A DNA stretch of 39,649 bases from Pseudomonas sp. Ant30-3 (GTDB taxonomy: Bacteria > Pseudomonadota > Gammaproteobacteria > Pseudomonadales > Pseudomonadaceae): positions 1 through 39,649 of the forward strand of contig NZ_JMCL01000069.1 in NCBI RefSeq assembly GCF_000690905.1, in the 5' to 3' direction. Shown here one piece after another: positions 17,448-26,264 of the stretch. The notes beneath the pieces are model-generated. The model was not told where the DNA came from. It did no database searches and saw nothing but the letters and a program-made list of their open reading frames with translations. The first letter of the stretch is position 1; each line of letters begins with the position of its first letter. The position numbers were made by a program, and so were the translations under genes.

Positions 17448-19349
17448 CTACTGCACCCATCGCTGCAAAATCTGTTGCAGATCGGCTCGTTTGAACGGCT
17501 TCGCCAGGTAATCGTTCATTCCTGCCGATAAACAGGCCTCGCGGTCGCCCTGCAGGGCATTGGCGGTCAGGGCGATGATCGGCACGTCAGTACAGCCGGG
17601 CAATTGGCGAATCTGGCGAGTGGCCTCGTAGCCATCAATGATCGGCAGCCGACAGTCCATCAGAATCGCTTCAAATATAAGACTTTCGGCACTGCGTACG
17701 GCCTGAGCGCCATCGGTTGCCACGCTCACAGTAAAGCCCAGACTGCGCAACATTGCCTCGATGACAGTCTGGTTGACCGGGTTATCTTCCACCAGCAGCA
17801 CATTGCGTCCGGCACCGTCGCCGTTTGTTGAGGACGAACGCGGAGCCGATACCGTCGGCATCTGTTTAGAGAGCGCCAGCGGTATTTCCAGCGTGAACAC
17901 CGAGCCAAGCCCTTCATCGCTCTGCGCGCGCAAAGTACCGCCCATGCGTTCGGCCAGCGTACGGGCGATCGGTAAGCCGAGACCAGTGCCGCCATAGCGC
18001 CGTGAAATCGAACTGTCGGCTTGTTGAAACGCGTCGAACATCAGTTCCAGGTTCTCGGCCGGCATACCGATGCCGCTGTCACGCACGGTGCAGGTAAACC
18101 ACAGCAATTCGTGATCCAGCGATTGCCACTGCGGCTCGATGCTGACGCGGCCTTGCTCGGTGAACTTCAGCGCATTGCCGACCAGGTTGACCAGGATTTG
18201 CCGGATCCGCGTCGGATCGCCCTGTACCTGCAAGGCGCGCATGTCCTGTGGGATCGACAGCGCGAGATCAAGCCCGCGCTGCGCGGCACTGTGCTGAAAC
18301 GACTGCACGCAGTTGCTGATCAGGTCCATGAGATTGAATGGAATATGCTCGAGCTCCAGTTCCGAACGCTCGATGCGCGAGAAGTCGAGAATGTCGTTGA
18401 TCACCTTGAGCAGGTGTTCTGTGGACTCCGAGGCCAGCGCCGCGTACTCGACCTGTTCGTCGGTCATCTCGGTGGTTTCGAGCAACTGCAACATGCCCAG
18501 CACGCCATTCATAGGCGTGCGCAGCTCGTGGCTCATCATCGCGAGGAATTCGGATTTGGCGTTGTTGGCTTTTTCCGCTTCTTCGCGGGTCTGGATTAAC
18601 TGTGCCATCGCCTGATGCTGTTCACGGCTGGCCTGCTCAAGCCCTTGGGCAAGATTATTGATGTGCTGCGACAACGCGCCGAGCTCGGCGTCGTCAACGA
18701 TCGGCAGCGGCGTCTTGTAGTCGCCCAACTGGATTGCCTTGACCGCGTCGCCAATGTCGCGGATCGGTTTCGACAGGCTGCTCGCCAGGCGTCGTGCAAT
18801 GAGAAATGTAAACAGCAAGGCGCACAATGCGAGCACGGCGCCCTTGAGGAGGATTTCCTGCTGACGTTTGTTGAACGCGTCGCTCGACAGACCGACAATC
18901 ACCCGGCCCAGATAATCTTCGGCGGGCGCTGTGCCGGTGGCTTTGGTGTTCTGGAAAAAATCATTGTTGAGCGCGATTCGCTGCAACCTGACCGGCGCCT
19001 GAAACACCTCGACCTGACGGGAGCGGGAGTGGCTCTCCGACGGGTGCTCGACGTACACCAGAATCCGGTCGGTGCTGTCCTGAACTTCGAGGAATCGCAC
19101 ATTGGGCGTGGCCAGCGTTGCCTTGAGCAGACTTTCCAGCACGTCGTTGTTGCCCGAGATCACCCCGTACTCGGTCGCCGGGGCCAACTGGTTAGCGATC
19201 AACTGGCCGGTATGGTTGAGCTCCTGACGCAGGTCCTGAATTCGCACGAAGGTAAAAAAACTGATCAACAGCAAGGTTACCAACAGGGCCGGGCCGAGGC
19301 TGATGATCTGGGTGCGGGTGTTGATGTCCCAGCGACGACGGAAGGTCAT
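17448..19349 (-). CDS. Hybrid histidine kinase, PA1611-like
   Basis: A 633-residue inner-membrane hybrid kinase. Helices lie at about 15-36 and 168-186, bracketing a periplasmic region (37-165) that looks like the CHASE8-type sensor and starts LIANQLAPATEYG. HAMP follows, then HisKA with His274 (MMSHELRTPM), the ATPase domain (N-box near 391, GGTGLGL at 453-459) and a receiver with Asp565 (ILMDCRLPI). No HPt domain is present, so a separate phosphotransfer protein is needed. Position next to fabA corresponds to PA1611, which in P. aeruginosa is reported to bind RetS and to feed the HptB relay, touching the GacS network. That role is inferred here from position. Its ATG overlaps the binding-protein stop by four bases. 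Confidence 0.9.
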   Translation of the reverse strand: MTFRRRWDINTRTQIISLGPALLVTLLLISFFTFVRIQDLRQELNHTGQLIANQLAPATEYGVISGNNDVLESLLKATLATPNVRFLEVQDSTDRILVYVEHPSESHSRSRQVEVFQAPVRLQRIALNNDFFQNTKATGTAPAEDYLGRVIVGLSSDAFNKRQQEILLKGAVLALCALLFTFLIARRLASSLSKPIRDIGDAVKAIQLGDYKTPLPIVDDAELGALSQHINNLAQGLEQASREQHQAMAQLIQTREEAEKANNAKSEFLAMMSHELRTPMNGVLGMLQLLETTEMTDEQVEYAALASESTEHLLKVINDILDFSRIERSELELEHIPFNLMDLISNCVQSFQHSAAQRGLDLALSIPQDMRALQVQGDPTRIRQILVNLVGNALKFTEQGRVSIEPQWQSLDHELLWFTCTVRDSGIGMPAENLELMFDAFQQADSSISRRYGGTGLGLPIARTLAERMGGTLRAQSDEGLGSVFTLEIPLALSKQMPTVSAPRSSSTNGDGAGRNVLLVEDNPVNQTVIEAMLRSLGFTVSVATDGAQAVRSAESLIFEAILMDCRLPIIDGYEATRQIRQLPGCTDVPIIALTANALQGDREACLSAGMNDYLAKPFKRADLQQILQRWVQ

Positions 19350-20278
19350 GGGCGGCTTTCTCCTTCGGCCAACAGTGATGCGACAGATGCTTCATCCATC
19401 TGTTCCATACCTAATGAGCGGGCGACTTGCGGATTACCTGAGACCTTGAAGCGGTGCGGGTAGTGCGTGCGCGGCCAGTTCGCGGGCGGGCGGTCGAGCA
19501 AGGTGTCGAGAATCGCCAGCCAGTCGCTCTGGTCGCTGTAGGTACTGGCCAGACTGCCGGCCTTGACGAATGCGGCGTTGGGACCGATCAACGCCGTTTG
19601 CCGTGCATAGCTGGTCAGCAGCAGGTTCTTGGCAGTTTTCGGGTTGTACAGGTCGGGATCGTCGAGGCCCAGCAACACGTCGCTGTTTTTCAGCAGGTGT
19701 TGCAGCGGCCGGCTGTCACTGGTGTCGTCCCAGCGTTCGCTGACAATCTCCAGGCCCAGAGGCTGCGCGGCCTGGCGCAGTTCCTTGAGGAGAAACTCGC
19801 TGTGGTCGTCGTAAAGTACGCCAATGCGTTTGGCCTCCGGCAAGAGGATGCGCGACAGGCGCAGTTGTCGCCCAAGTGGCGGGTCACTCCAGAGCAGGCT
19901 CAAGCGTGATGGCACGGTCGAACCCAAACGCTTTTGAGCTTGCAAGCGACTGATGCGCAGCACCAGGGTCGGCGGACCTTCAACGTCTTGCAGGCGCCAG
20001 TCGAGACTCGGCAGGTCCAGCAGAATCAAACGGGTGGCGTTGGGCAATTTGCCGGGCGCCGGCAGGCTGGCCAACGGCTGGAAGCGAACGGTGTCCGCCG
20101 GACGCAATTCACCCAGTGCCGAGGCGAACGCGTGCATACCGGGGCTGTCCTCGGTGCCGGTCAACAGAATGTCGGCCGCATTGGCCGACACACTGCCGAA
20201 CAGACCGAAAATCAACAGGCACACCCCGGCCAGCAGGCGGCCAAGGAATGGCGTCTTCCGTGACTGAGGTTGCGGCAT
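19346..20278 (-). CDS. Orphan ABC-type periplasmic substrate-binding protein
   Basis: A 310-residue exported protein. The signal peptide ends near SANAA (about residue 35), so the mature part is periplasmic. The fold signals are those of the ABC_sub_bind family (COG2984): a LSRILLPEAKRIGVLYDD segment around 135-155, and later LLGLDDPDLYNPKTAKNLLL and GPNAAFVKAGSLAS. The ligand cannot be deduced; other family members bind aromatic amino acids or related compounds. No permease or ATPase gene is nearby. It lies one base after the receptor stop and overlaps the kinase start by four bases (ATGA), so all three products should be made together. It probably presents a ligand to the kinase. Confidence 0.83.
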   Translation of the reverse strand: MPQPQSRKTPFLGRLLAGVCLLIFGLFGSVSANAADILLTGTEDSPGMHAFASALGELRPADTVRFQPLASLPAPGKLPNATRLILLDLPSLDWRLQDVEGPPTLVLRISRLQAQKRLGSTVPSRLSLLWSDPPLGRQLRLSRILLPEAKRIGVLYDDHSEFLLKELRQAAQPLGLEIVSERWDDTSDSRPLQHLLKNSDVLLGLDDPDLYNPKTAKNLLLTSYARQTALIGPNAAFVKAGSLASTYSDQSDWLAILDTLLDRPPANWPRTHYPHRFKVSGNPQVARSLGMEQMDEASVASLLAEGESRP

Positions 20279-20279
20279 C

Positions 20280-22403
20280 CTAGAACGACAGCTCCGCGCT
20301 GAGGTAAATCACTCGTCGCTCATCGTAGCGATTATCGATGAAAGTCGCGGGCTGGCGGTCCAGTCGCTCTTGAAGCACGCCCGCCAGCTCCAGCTCGGCG
20401 TGGCCCAACACGACGTGTTTGGCGATGCGCGTATCGACCCGCTCGAAGCGATAGCCGTTGAGCGCATCGTCGCCATAATAGAAGAGGGCGCTGCTCCAGC
20501 CATGGCCCCAGTCACGCAGCCAACCGGCAGAACCGCTGTTGCGTGCGGTCTGTTGCGCATCCAGCGGATTGCTCGCCTCGGCATCGACATAGGCGTAGGT
20601 CAGGCGTAACCGGTCGGCGCGACTGAGGCGCCAGTCGAGTTGGGTCTCCGCGCCATTGAAGCGCGAGCTGTTGGCATTACTGGCGATGTACTGATTGTTG
20701 CGCAGCGGCTCGCTGATCATGCCCGTGATTTCGTCATGGAATACCTTCACGTCCACCGCCAGCCCAAGTCCGGCGAAGTAACCGTTGTAACCCAATTCGC
20801 GAGAGCGCATGTGTTCCTGATCGAGATCGCCAGGACCACGGGTCCTCACGAAATAGCGCGCGCTGCTCTGGCCGTAAGCGCCGGGCCTCAAATTGGTCAC
20901 CCGATAGCTCCAGTTGACGTTGTTCTCGAACATGTCCGGCGAACGTATCGCCTCGGAATACACCGCGCGCAATCCGTGGCGCGGATTGATCAGGTAGTTG
21001 ATCGCAACTCGCGGTGTCAACGAACTGCCGATCAACTGAGTGTCTTCGAACATCGCGCCGCCCTGCAGCAACCAGTGTTCACTGGCGCGCCACTCGAACT
21101 GCCCAAATGCTCGCCAAGTGGTGTCATCAAGTGTGCCGTTGAAGTAAGTCTCGGAATCGGCCCGGTCGTAACGATAGTTCAAACCGCTGACCAGACGCAG
21201 GCTGTCTGACAGGCTGAGGGTGTCCTGCAGTTCGAGGTCGTAGCGCGATTCCCGCACACTTTGGTCGATATCGCCGCACAAGGTCTGGCTGGCGCCGTTG
21301 CGCCACTGCCCCAACGCCTTACTGGCCAGGGTTTGCTCGGTCGCTGTACCTGCTGGCGCGCCGGGGCCGACGAAGCGCTCGATGTTGCGCGCCAGGCGTT
21401 CGGTGTAGTTCGGATTGAGCTGCCAAAGCTCGGCCAACTGTGGGCTGAACGACACTTCGGCGTCGCAGGCGCGCCAGGTTTGCTGACGGTCCCAGTGCTG
21501 GGCCGAGCCTTGGATATAAAGGCTGTGGTCGGGGTTGAGGTCGAGATTCCAGCGCAAGGAGCCCGCGTAATCCTTGGCCGTGACGTCAGAATTTTTCCCG
21601 GCGGCGGTAATCCCCGAGAACACCGGACGGTAAGTGTAGGGGCGTTGATTGGCACCGTCCTTGGCACTCAATTGCCAGTCGATGCTTTGCTGCTCATCCA
21701 GCACCTGGCTGACGGCAAGGCTGAAGCGATTCAAGCGGCGACTGTCGCGGTAATCGGCGCCGCTGCGGTCCGAATCGAAACCATCATCCTCCTGCCCGGA
21801 CAGTGACAGGCGCAAGTCGCCGCTGTCCCAACCCAGGCCCTGACTGGCATAGAAATCATTGATGCCGCGTTGGCCGCGAGTGACTTTCATGCGCGTGCCA
21901 TGGCTGTCAGCCGGGTGGCGGGTGATAATGTTGACCACCGCCATCAGCGCGTTGGCGCCGTAGCTGACGGTATTTGGCCCGCGAAAAACTTCCACGCGCT
22001 CGATGTCTTCCATCGCCACCGGGATGTCGCTCCAGTCCACCGTGGCCAGGCCGGCGCGGTAGACCGAGCGGCCATCGATCAGCACTTGCATGCGCCGCGC
22101 TTCACTGGCGTTTGTGCCGTGGTAATTCACGGCCGGCTGATTGCCGTTGATATTGCCGACCATCATGCCCGGCACCAGGCGCAGCAATTCGCTGATATCG
22201 CGGGCGCCGCTGGCCGTGATCAGCTCGTTGTCGATCACCGTCATGCTCCCCGGAACCGCCGCCGGCGACTGTTTCAGTCGGGTGGCGGTCAGCACTTGCG
22301 GCAGCGGCTGGCTGTCGAGGAACAGATCGTCTGCCTGTAACGACGGGCTGAGGATCAGCGCCAGAAACAGCGGCAAACGGGATGATGGAGAAGCAAAAGA
22401 CAC
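20280..22403 (-). CDS. TonB-dependent outer-membrane receptor
   Basis: A 707-residue outer-membrane receptor. The signal peptide covers about residues 1-24 (ending SPSLQA). A TonB-box-like LPQVLTAT is near the mature N-terminus. The plug domain follows (about 45-160), with ELLRLVPGMMVG, VLIDGRSVY and IERVEVFRGPNTVSYGANA. The rest is a 22-strand-type barrel of alternating residues ending in a terminal Phe (YLSAELSF). The plug is of the colicin-I-receptor/vitamin-B12 type, yet the substrate is not evident. The start is a GTG at 22403 with AAGG four bases upstream. I see no convincing Fur box before it, so iron control is not supported. It is the first gene of the receptor-binding protein-kinase unit. 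Confidence 0.9.
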   Translation of the reverse strand: MSFASPSSRLPLFLALILSPSLQADDLFLDSQPLPQVLTATRLKQSPAAVPGSMTVIDNELITASGARDISELLRLVPGMMVGNINGNQPAVNYHGTNASEARRMQVLIDGRSVYRAGLATVDWSDIPVAMEDIERVEVFRGPNTVSYGANALMAVVNIITRHPADSHGTRMKVTRGQRGINDFYASQGLGWDSGDLRLSLSGQEDDGFDSDRSGADYRDSRRLNRFSLAVSQVLDEQQSIDWQLSAKDGANQRPYTYRPVFSGITAAGKNSDVTAKDYAGSLRWNLDLNPDHSLYIQGSAQHWDRQQTWRACDAEVSFSPQLAELWQLNPNYTERLARNIERFVGPGAPAGTATEQTLASKALGQWRNGASQTLCGDIDQSVRESRYDLELQDTLSLSDSLRLVSGLNYRYDRADSETYFNGTLDDTTWRAFGQFEWRASEHWLLQGGAMFEDTQLIGSSLTPRVAINYLINPRHGLRAVYSEAIRSPDMFENNVNWSYRVTNLRPGAYGQSSARYFVRTRGPGDLDQEHMRSRELGYNGYFAGLGLAVDVKVFHDEITGMISEPLRNNQYIASNANSSRFNGAETQLDWRLSRADRLRLTYAYVDAEASNPLDAQQTARNSGSAGWLRDWGHGWSSALFYYGDDALNGYRFERVDTRIAKHVVLGHAELELAGVLQERLDRQPATFIDNRYDERRVIYLSAELSF

Positions 22404-22556
22404 GACACAGCCTTGAAAGTGAATAATTGGCGCGCATGTTAACCGAGCCGGTCGTGTTTTCCAGTGAAGGTGCCGGCATTTGCCTTGGTTTTGTTGGTCT
22501 TCTTGCTACATAAGCCGGTAATTGTTCAGGGGGGTGGTCGCCGTTGGGACGCTCCG

Positions 22557-22562
22557 TATAAT
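22557..22562 (+). promoter_or_regulatory. Candidate -10 box for gpsA
   Basis: A perfect TATAAT lies 37 bases before the gpsA ATG in the context CTCCG-TATAAT-GCCGG. The region 17 bases upstream (GTGGTC) is a poor -35. Confidence 0.5.
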
Positions 22563-22599
22563 GCCGGCATCGCCACTGGTATGGATTAACGGATTGCAT

Positions 22600-23625
22600 A
22601 TGACTGAACAGCGCCCGATTGCGGTCCTGGGAGGCGGAAGTTTTGGTACCGCCGTGGCCAATCTACTGGCCGAGAATGGCCATCAGGTCCGACAGTGGAT
22701 GCGTGATCCCGAGCAGGCCGAGGCCATTCGGGTCAATCGCGAAAATCCGCGTTACCTCAAGGGCATCAAGATTTTGTCGGCGGTCGAGCCCGTGACCGAC
22801 CTGCTCGCCACGCTGGAAAGCTGCGATTTGTGTTTCGTCGCGTTGCCATCCAGCGCGCTGCGTTCGGTGCTCGCGCCCCATGCTGAGCGCTTGAGTGGCA
22901 AGTTGCTGGTGAGCCTGACCAAAGGCATCGAAGCCGACACCTTCAAACTGATGAGCCAGATCCTCGAAGAGATCGCCCCGCAAGCGCGCATCGGCGTGCT
23001 GTCCGGACCGAACCTGGCCCGGGAAATCGCCGAGCATGCGCTGACGGCCACAGTGGTCGCCAGTGAAGACGAAGCGCTTTGCCAACGGGTTCAGGAAGCA
23101 CTGCACGGCAAGACTTTTCGCGTATATGCCAGCGCTGATCGCTTCGGCGTCGAGTTGGGCGGGGCGCTGAAAAACGTCTACGCGATCATTGCCGGTATGG
23201 CGGTGGCGCTGGGCATGGGCGAAAACACCAAAAGCATGCTGATCACCCGGGCGCTGGCGGAGATGACCCGGTTTGCCGTCAACCAGGGTGCGAACCCGAT
23301 GACCTTCCTTGGCCTGGCAGGTGTGGGCGACTTGATCGTGACCTGTTCGTCGGCAAAAAGTCGCAACTATCAGGTCGGCTTTGCCCTCGGTCAGGGCCTT
23401 AGTCTGGAAGAGTCAGTAACGCGACTGGGTGAAGTCGCCGAAGGCGTGAACACGTTGAAAGTGCTGAAAGCCAAAGCCCAGGAAGTCGGTGTGTACATGC
23501 CGCTGGTCGCCGGACTGCACGCGATCCTGTTCGAAGGGCGCACGCTGGATCAAGTGATCGGTCTGTTGATGCGCGGCGAACCGAAAACCGACGTCGACTT
23601 CATTTCCACCAGTGGTTTCAACTGA
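22600..23625 (+). CDS. gpsA: Glycerol-3-phosphate dehydrogenase [NAD(P)+]
   Basis: A 341-residue cytoplasmic enzyme that reduces dihydroxyacetone phosphate to sn-glycerol 3-phosphate, the backbone of phospholipids. The nucleotide-binding glycine motif GGGSFG is at 11-16, the catalytic lysine lies in [12 protein letters not shown] near residue 193, and [19 protein letters not shown] is the family signature. An in-frame frame from 22522 exists, but [10 protein letters not shown] is the family start and lies after a clear -10 box. In PAO1 gpsA (PA1614) follows the same receptor-binding protein-kinase genes, on the other side of an intergenic region. Confidence 0.95.
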   Translation: MTEQRPIAVLGGGSFGTAVANLLAENGHQVRQWMRDPEQAEAIRVNRENPRYLKGIKILSAVEPVTDLLATLESCDLCFVALPSSALRSVLAPHAERLSGKLLVSLTKGIEADTFKLMSQILEEIAPQARIGVLSGPNLAREIAEHALTATVVASEDEALCQRVQEALHGKTFRVYASADRFGVELGGALKNVYAIIAGMAVALGMGENTKSMLITRALAEMTRFAVNQGANPMTFLGLAGVGDLIVTCSSAKSRNYQVGFALGQGLSLEESVTRLGEVAEGVNTLKVLKAKAQEVGVYMPLVAGLHAILFEGRTLDQVIGLLMRGEPKTDVDFISTSGFN

Positions 23626-23656
23626 CCACGTTTTTAAAGCAGGCAGGGAATTTCAA

Positions 23657-24004
23657 ATGAACGATCCGAAAACAGAAGCCAGGTACGAATCCATCCTGCT
23701 ACGGGTGTTGTGGATGATCGTCTACGTGCTGGTCTGGCAAGTCGCGCAGTTCATCCTCGGTGCGGTGGTGCTGGTCCAGTTGATCTATCGTTTGATATAC
23801 GGCGCCCCGAGCGCCAGCCTGATGAATTTTGGCGACAGCCTGAGCCAGTTCCTGGCGCAAATCGGTCGTTTTGGCAGCTTCCACAGCGACCACAAGCCTT
23901 GGCCATTCGCCGATTGGCCGACGCCGCGGACGCCGGAAGGTGAAGCACCGCACGTTGTTTCGCCGGCGCCGCACCCGGCCCGGGATGAGGAGCCGAAACT
24001 ATGA
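23657..24004 (+). CDS. DUF4389 membrane protein
   Basis: A 115-residue inner-membrane protein of the DUF4389 family. Residues 12-45 (ILLRVLWMIVYVLVWQVAQF and onward) are strongly hydrophobic and would span the membrane once or twice. A conserved LMNFGDSLSQFLAQIGRFGS segment follows, then a proline-rich polar tail. AGGGAA precedes the ATG at 23657. The function is unknown. Its stop overlaps the sixA start by four bases (ATGA), so the two proteins are translationally coupled. It lies 31 bp after gpsA, probably in the same transcript. Confidence 0.82.
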   Translation: MNDPKTEARYESILLRVLWMIVYVLVWQVAQFILGAVVLVQLIYRLIYGAPSASLMNFGDSLSQFLAQIGRFGSFHSDHKPWPFADWPTPRTPEGEAPHVVSPAPHPARDEEPKL

Positions 24005-24453
24005 AACTCTGGGTATTGCGTCACGGGGAAGCTGAACCCCACGGCACGCGGCCTGACTCCGAGCGGGCGTTGACTGCGCATGGCAACGAAGAAGTATTGC
24101 GGATTGCCGCCGAACTGGTGGGCCAACCGATCACCGCTATCTACGCCAGCCCGTTCAGGCGAGCACAGCAGACCGCGGAAATCGTCAAGCAAGCACTGGG
24201 TTTCGCGCCGGACATTTGCACCGTTGAGTGGCTCACCCCCGACAATCGCCCGCAAGCGGTGGCCGAGCAATTAGTCTCGGTAGATTACGCATTGCTGGTG
24301 AGCCACAACCCGTTGGTGGGCAACTTGCTGGGCTATCTTCAGCACGGCCACGTGCAGGAGCCGGAAGCGGTGAAAACTGCGGGCCTGGCCGAATTGGAAG
24401 GCGACCTTCCACTGGCCGGCAGCATGAAGCTCAGAAGTATCAAACACCCCTGA
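24001..24453 (+). CDS. sixA: Phosphohistidine phosphatase SixA
   Basis: A 150-residue histidine-phosphatase-superfamily enzyme. The RHG motif (LRHGEAEP) puts the phospho-accepting histidine at residue 8; the partner histidine is in LLVSHNPLVGNL and the conserved Arg in ASPFRRAQQTAE. SixA removes phosphate from HPt histidines, such as ArcB in E. coli, or from the nitrogen phosphotransferase system; the target in Pseudomonas is not settled. It is coupled to the DUF4389 gene. Weak CCCCT/AGGGG pairing lies around its stop, with no T run. Confidence 0.9.
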   Translation: MKLWVLRHGEAEPHGTRPDSERALTAHGNEEVLRIAAELVGQPITAIYASPFRRAQQTAEIVKQALGFAPDICTVEWLTPDNRPQAVAEQLVSVDYALLVSHNPLVGNLLGYLQHGHVQEPEAVKTAGLAELEGDLPLAGSMKLRSIKHP

Positions 24454-24500
24454 ATTTTTAAGAGGGGATGTTGTGGGAGAGTGTTTCTTTGTGTGAAATA

Positions 24501-24526
24501 GTCAACCAAGCAACCGCTTGGTTGAC
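24501..24526. promoter_or_regulatory. Perfect palindromic operator upstream of the acyl-CoA ligase
   Basis: GTCAACCAAGC and GCTTGGTTGAC are perfect 11-base arms around AACC. The palindrome ends 38 bases before the ATG at 24565, where a repressor would block transcription. Its size and symmetry suit a TetR-family regulator. It has no T run and is not a terminator. The regulator gene is not in this window. Confidence 0.6.
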
Positions 24527-24564
24527 TACGCTTGCTCCAAACCAAAAAAACAGGAGCGAGTCGT

Positions 24565-26232
24565 ATGTCTGCCGCTTTTCGCCTGCCACTGGACGTGTTT
24601 TACGAGCGTGAGTCCCGCCATCCACGCCAGCGCTACCTGGTGCAGCCGATCGGCGCTGGCCAGGTCGAGACGCTGACCTGGGCGGACGTCGGACACCAGG
24701 CCCGTTGCGCTGCGCACTGGTTGCGTGCGCGGGAACTGCCGCAAGGCAGCCATATCGCCCTGATCTCGAAAAATTGCGCGCACTGGATCATCGCCGACCT
24801 GGCGATCTGGATGGCCGGGCACGTGTCTGTGCCGTTGTATCCCAACCTCACGGCTGAATCCGTTGCGCAAGTGCTCGAACATTCCGAAGCGGCGCTGGCC
24901 TTTATCGGCAAACTGGACGACTGGCCTGGCATGTCCCGCGGAGTCAGCCCGACGTTGCCGACTATCAGCCTGCCATTGCATCCACCCGGTACATTCGATT
25001 TCAGCTGGGATGACCTGCAAACGAGCTCACCGATCCAGGATGACCCCAAACCGTCCGCCGACCAGTTGGCAACGATCATTTACACCTCCGGGACCACCGG
25101 CATCCCCAAAGGCGTGATGCACAGCTTCGGCAATCTGGGTTTCGCCACCACTCGCGGTACGCAACTGTTTGGCCTCAATGAGACGGATCGATTGCTGTCG
25201 TACCTGCCGCTATGCCATGTCGCTGAGCGAATGTTCGTTGAGCTGGCATCGATCTACACCGGGCAAACCGTGTTTTTTGCCGAGAGCCTCGACACCTTTC
25301 TCACCGATTTGCAGCGTGCGCGCCCGACTGCGCTGTTCGGCGTGCCGCGTATCTGGACCAAGTTCCAGATGGGGGTGTACAGCAAGGTCCCGGCAAAACG
25401 TCTCGATTTTCTGCTTGGCTTGCCCTTCATCGGCAAGCGAGTCGGGCACAAAGTGCTCGCGGGGCTGGGGCTGGACGCTCTGCGCGTAGCCCTCTCTGGT
25501 GCGGCGCCAGTGCCACAGACATTGCTGCTGTGGTATCGCAAGCTTGGGCTGGACGTGCTTGAGGTGTACGGCATGACCGAGAGCTGCGGGTATTCCCACA
25601 TTGGCCGGCCCGGCGAACATAAACCCGGCTGGATCGGCAAGCCTTGCCCCGACGTGGACGTGCGCATCGACGATTCTGGTGAAGTCATGGTGCGCAGCGG
25701 CGCGACCATGCTCGGCTACTACAAGGAACCGGAAAAAACTGCCGACACGATTACCGCAGACGGCTTCCTGCGTACCGGCGACAAAGGCGAACAAGACGCC
25801 CAGGGCTACTTGCGCCTGACCGGGCGCCTGAAGGAGATCTTCAAGACCAGCAAAGGCAAGTACGTCGCTCCGGCACCGATTGAAAATCGCCTGGCCGTGC
25901 ATTCCCGGATCGAACAGGTCTGCGTGGTGGGCGACGGGTTGAGCGCGCCACTGGGCCTGTGCGTGCTCTCGGCGGTCGGCCAGCAAGACGCGGTCGGCAC
26001 GGCGCGTGCGGGCCTGCATACAAGCCTGGAAAAACTTCTGGAGGAGGTAAATGGCGCGCTCGACAAACACGAGCGCTTGCGTCGGCTGATCGTGGTCAAA
26101 GACAGCTGGGCCGTGGAAAACGGCTTCCTGACGCCAACCTTGAAGATCAAACGCAATATGATCGAAGCCGCTTATGGCGCCCGGTTTGAAGAATGGAGCG
26201 AGCGCAGTGAGGCTGTGCTGTGGCAGGATTGA
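24565..26232 (+). CDS. Long-chain acyl-CoA synthetase (AMP-binding)
   Basis: A 555-residue ANL-superfamily ligase of the long-chain type (COG1022), which activates a fatty acid through acyl-AMP to acyl-CoA. The AMP/phosphate loop IIYTSGTTGIPKG is at 171-183. YGMTESCG is the A5 motif, LRTGDKGEQDAQGY the A7 region, and TGRLKEIFKTSKGKYVAP the hinge; the catalytic lysine is probably in TLKIKRN near the C-terminus. AGGAG precedes the ATG at 24565. The next gene, a thioesterase, follows after 32 bp, so the pair may be an operon that makes and removes acyl-CoA. In PAO1 the counterparts are PA1617-PA1618 (from memory). Confidence 0.88.
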   Translation: MSAAFRLPLDVFYERESRHPRQRYLVQPIGAGQVETLTWADVGHQARCAAHWLRARELPQGSHIALISKNCAHWIIADLAIWMAGHVSVPLYPNLTAESVAQVLEHSEAALAFIGKLDDWPGMSRGVSPTLPTISLPLHPPGTFDFSWDDLQTSSPIQDDPKPSADQLATIIYTSGTTGIPKGVMHSFGNLGFATTRGTQLFGLNETDRLLSYLPLCHVAERMFVELASIYTGQTVFFAESLDTFLTDLQRARPTALFGVPRIWTKFQMGVYSKVPAKRLDFLLGLPFIGKRVGHKVLAGLGLDALRVALSGAAPVPQTLLLWYRKLGLDVLEVYGMTESCGYSHIGRPGEHKPGWIGKPCPDVDVRIDDSGEVMVRSGATMLGYYKEPEKTADTITADGFLRTGDKGEQDAQGYLRLTGRLKEIFKTSKGKYVAPAPIENRLAVHSRIEQVCVVGDGLSAPLGLCVLSAVGQQDAVGTARAGLHTSLEKLLEEVNGALDKHERLRRLIVVKDSWAVENGFLTPTLKIKRNMIEAAYGARFEEWSERSEAVLWQD

Positions 26233-26264
26233 GTGACCGATAAAAAACAACAAAGGATGTCAGC

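Noticed and set aside
22404..22599. Fur box upstream of the TonB-dependent receptor
   Set aside because: AT-rich GAATAATT is present, but no stretch gives a convincing 7-1-7 match.
24449..24478. CCCCT/AGGGG pairing around the sixA stop as a terminator
   Set aside because: Five-base stem, 11-base loop and no T run after it.
24501..24526. PsrA box
   Set aside because: The PsrA consensus has GAAAC/GTTTC half-sites, which this palindrome lacks; kept as an unassigned operator.
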